Of a stretch of 7,565 nucleotides of DNA, positions 6,181-7,565 are shown piece by piece (position 1 is the first letter of the stretch; each line of letters begins with the position of its first letter). The notes beneath the pieces are model-generated. The model was not told the origin of the DNA. It ran no database searches and saw only the letters and a program-made list of their open reading frames with translations. A program made the position numbers and the translations under genes. Location of the stretch: the NCBI GenBank assembly GCA_900757695.1, contig CAAEOU010000343.1, positions 1 through 7,565 on the forward strand, in the 5' to 3' direction. Source of the stretch: an uncultured Oscillospiraceae bacterium. Its GTDB lineage: Bacteria; Bacillota_A; Clostridia; Oscillospirales; Oscillospiraceae.

Positions 6181-6196
6181 CAATCTGCATAGATTG
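6181..6196. repeat. Perfect short inverted repeat
   Basis: CAATCT-gcat-AGATTG is a perfect 6-bp dyad with a 4-base centre, 25 bp beyond the stop codon of the winged-helix gene. It could be a binding site for a dimeric regulator; its length is also compatible with chance. Confidence 0.3.
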
Positions 6197-6220
6197 TTGA
6201 ACTTACTCTTTCCCGCGCAC

Positions 6221-6637
6221 CTAATCCGCAGAAGGCAGCTCGAACTTGTAGCCGCTGTGGGGGACGGTACGGATCGGGTTTCCCGGTCCCATCTTCCGGC
6301 GGAGCTGGCTGATGATGTTGACCACGGCCGCGCCGCAGTCCTCCGGGAACTCGTGCCATACGGCCTCGTAAATCTGCTCCTGTGTAAAAATCCAGCCGGG
6401 GTGCCGGGCCAGATAAGCCAGCGTGAAGAACTCCAGGTGCGTAAGGTGGAGAGGCTGGCCCTGCCACTTTACCGTCTGCTTGCGCAGGTGCAGCTCCAGG
6501 CCGGGAATGGTGAGGGTGTGCTTTGCGGCGGGCGGCTCCACGACCTCGATTCCAGGCTCTTCCGCCAGGAAGTCCTTGATCCTATCCAGAATTTGTTCCT
6601 CGCCATTGGTGACGGATAAAATCAGCAATTTCCCCAC
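6221..6637 (-). CDS. OmpR/PhoB-type winged-helix regulator without receiver domain
   Basis: A 138-aa protein whose residues 43-136 form a complete OmpR-type DNA-binding domain: LTHLEFFTLAYLARHPGWIF, then QEQIYEAVW, the recognition helix region VVNIISQLRRKM, and the wing IRTVPHSGYKF. The first 40 residues (MGKLLILSVTNGEEQILDRI) look like the start of a receiver fold, but are far too short and lack a phosphorylatable Asp. It is therefore not a standard response regulator. Family members bind direct repeats near promoters; the target and signal here are unknown. The start is GTG at 6637-6635, with GGGAGGA at 6650-6644 six nt upstream, a strong site. It follows the DtxR-like gene by 34 bp on the same strand, so both are probably cotranscribed. 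Confidence 0.8.
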   Translation of the reverse strand: MGKLLILSVTNGEEQILDRIKDFLAEEPGIEVVEPPAAKHTLTIPGLELHLRKQTVKWQGQPLHLTHLEFFTLAYLARHPGWIFTQEQIYEAVWHEFPEDCGAAVVNIISQLRRKMGPGNPIRTVPHSGYKFELPSAD

Positions 6638-6671
6638 GCGGGGTCCTCCCTTTCTTCTGACTGCTTACCGG

Positions 6672-7049
6672 TCATTCCGGCTCCACCGCCCCTTTTAACA
6701 ATTCAAAGGACCGCTGGCTGATGGTGTGCTCCATCCGGCAAGCCTCCCGTTCCGCAGTCTGGGGATCGACACCAGCCGCGATAAGCCGGCGGGTGAAAAA
6801 ACAGTGCTTCTCATAGGTCTGCTCAGCCACCTCTCGGCCTATATCGGTCAAGCGCAGGGAAAAGTCCTCGTCCATGGTGAGGAAGCCACCGTCCTTTAGT
6901 GTTGCCACCGCATGGCACACGCTGGGCTTGGAGACTCCCATGTGCCGGGCCACATCCACGGAGCGTACCAGGCCTTTTTCCTTTTGGAGTACCAGCACGG
7001 CCTCCAAATAATCCTCACCGGACGCGTGCAGTTTTTTATCAGGAGGCAT
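6672..7049 (-). CDS. DtxR/MntR-family metal-dependent transcriptional repressor
   Basis: A 125-aa protein: an N-terminal winged helix (GEDYLEAVLVLQ, then RSVDVARHMGVSKPSVCHAV) and a dimerization/metal-binding domain, but no C-terminal SH3-like domain, as in MntR. Candidate metal ligands by alignment from memory are Asp13 and Glu16 (MntR-like), His82, and Cys104, Glu107 and His108. The EACRMEH stretch resembles EACRWEH of DtxR, so the site mixes MntR and DtxR features and the metal (Mn, Fe or other) is uncertain. The ATG at 7049-7047 has AGGTG 6 nt upstream; a GTG at 7058 has no such signal. The gene overlaps the preceding ABC ATPase gene by 11 bp, which suggests translational coupling and that it controls this transporter in response to metal. 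Confidence 0.87.
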   Translation of the reverse strand: MPPDKKLHASGEDYLEAVLVLQKEKGLVRSVDVARHMGVSKPSVCHAVATLKDGGFLTMDEDFSLRLTDIGREVAEQTYEKHCFFTRRLIAAGVDPQTAEREACRMEHTISQRSFELLKGAVEPE

Positions 7050-7565
7050 TGACCGCACCTGTTTCTTGCTCGTGGGAGAAGAAAGCCCGCAAGAGCTTCA
7101 CAGCTTCCCCATCCATTGGCCGATGCCACAGCACCTTGCTCCCCTGAATGAACAACAGGTAGGTGCAGCATTTATAAATGAGTTCCGGGTCATGCGTGAT
7201 CAGAAACAGGCTCTTTCCCATCTCTTTCAGGCGGTTTAAGTTGTCCGACACCTCCAGCATATGCCGGTAATCCAATCCGCTGGTAGGCTCGTCAAATATC
7301 AGGATCTTTTTGTCCGAGGCTATTGCACTGCCAATCGCCACCCTCTGTTTTTCACCGCCGGACAGGGACATGGGGTGCAGCGTTACTTTGTCCAACAGGT
7401 CCAGGCTGTTCAGTATCTCCTTGGCACGGGCCGTGTCCGCTTTCTCGTCTTCGCCGCCCATACTGAGCAGCAATTCGTCCAGCACATCTTCCGTAAATAG
7501 CTGGTGGTTTACATCCTGCATTACCATATAGGAGATATGCCTGCGTTGCTTCGCGTCATAGGGGG
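7039..7565 (-). CDS. ECF-type ABC transporter ATP-binding protein, C-terminal 174 residues (5' end off the window)
   Basis: The frame is open to the window edge, so the start lies outside; a Met at 7527 is internal. Visible ATPase parts, numbered from the edge, are the Q-loop (VMQDVNHQLF, Gln16), the ABC signature LSGGEKQR at 67-74, Walker B ILIFDEPTSGLD with Asp91 and the catalytic Glu92, and the switch His124 in LITHD. Walker A is off the window. MQDVNHQLF is typical of energy-coupling-factor ATPases (EcfA/CbiO-like), including proteins with two fused ATPase domains, of which this could be the second. Such ATPases power uptake of vitamins or metal ions with EcfT and a substrate-binding S component, expected further upstream. 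The overlap with a metal-dependent repressor gene suggests a metal-related substrate, which is an inference. Confidence 0.87.
   Translation of the reverse strand, partial: PYDAKQRRHISYMVMQDVNHQLFTEDVLDELLLSMGGEDEKADTARAKEILNSLDLLDKVTLHPMSLSGGEKQRVAIGSAIASDKKILIFDEPTSGLDYRHMLEVSDNLNRLKEMGKSLFLITHDPELIYKCCTYLLFIQGSKVLWHRPMDGEAVKLLRAFFSHEQETGAVNAS

Larger units (their letters stand above)
5988..6220. other. Intergenic region with hairpin and repeats, no gene seen
   Basis: These 233 bp separate the small TnpW-like gene from the regulator operon. I see a strong hairpin (6064-6097), one copy of a 12-bp direct repeat (6163-6174) and a small inverted repeat (6181-6196). An open frame at 5992-6183 on the minus strand has no good ribosome binding site, runs through the hairpin and resembles nothing known. 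No convincing promoter for the small gene stands out; TAGAAT near 6032-6037 (minus strand) lacks a good -35 box. Confidence 0.55.
226..7565. mobile_element. Integrative element (ICE or transposon type) with a serine-recombinase triplet; right end outside the window
   Basis: The element begins where spoVT homology ends and carries its recombination genes next to that boundary, as integrative elements usually do. The contents are four serine-recombinase-family genes, a small TnpW-like gene, two regulators and an ECF transporter ATPase. Nothing resembling the missing 5' end of spoVT occurs in the window, so the other boundary lies beyond 7565. No relaxase, type IV secretion or replication gene is visible, so ICE, mobilizable transposon and prophage-like element cannot be told apart. 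Triplets of serine recombinases are known from Firmicute ICEs. It is also possible that the cargo at 6221-7565 belongs to an older, separate insertion. Confidence 0.75.

Noticed and set aside
5992..6183. 63-codon open frame on the minus strand
   Set aside because: It has no convincing ribosome binding site, passes through the hairpin, and its composition resembles no known protein; it overlaps the upstream signals of the small gene.
6173..6698. Plus-strand open frames opposite the winged-helix gene
   Set aside because: Long frames arise here from GC-rich antisense codons; the minus-strand protein has a clear domain and ribosome binding site.
1..7565. CRISPR array, tRNA or rRNA gene, restriction or toxin-antitoxin module
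   Set aside because: I saw no regularly spaced repeats, no tRNA-like cloverleaf at the integration site, and no proteins of those kinds.

Overview
The window looks like one end of an integrative mobile element (probably an ICE or mobilizable transposon) inserted into the sporulation gene spoVT of a GC-rich, spore-forming gut-type Clostridium relative. An Oscillospiraceae-like host is my inference, based on the GC-rich spoVT codons and the style of the recombinases. Every gene I can support reads on the minus strand.

Positions 1-225 encode SpoVT without its first ten or so residues. The match to SpoVT starts abruptly at Asp-Asp-Leu-Gly-Arg, and the codon just before it, already in foreign DNA, is a TAG stop. 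The missing start of spoVT should lie beyond the far end of the element, off the right edge of the window. Positions 226-298 are an AT-rich element terminus with a perfect TTGACA six bases inside the boundary, pointing outward.

Positions 299-5637 hold four serine-recombinase genes in one tightly coupled operon. In order of transcription they are three complete, clearly different large serine recombinases (554, 564 and 530 aa) and a 128-aa protein that is only a resolvase catalytic domain. The small one has alanine in place of the nucleophilic serine. Gene junctions are 2 nt, 1 nt and an ATGA overlap. A likely promoter (5713-5741) and a dyad in the leader (5661-5677) precede the operon.

Positions 5763-5987 encode a 74-aa protein resembling small proteins (TnpW/DUF6870-like) found beside recombinases in clostridial elements. 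Positions 5988-6220 are non-coding and contain a strong hairpin. Positions 6221-7565 hold an apparent operon: the end of an ECF-type ABC transporter ATPase, a DtxR/MntR-like metal-dependent repressor overlapping it by 11 bp, and an OmpR-type winged-helix protein with no receiver domain. This is probably metal- or vitamin-uptake cargo with its own regulators.

The combined picture is a recombination module that excises and integrates the element at a conserved site in spoVT, with transport and regulatory cargo behind it. The most notable points are the interruption of a sporulation regulator (compare skin-type elements), the serine-less mini-resolvase in the recombinase operon, and a possible promoter completed only when the element circularizes.
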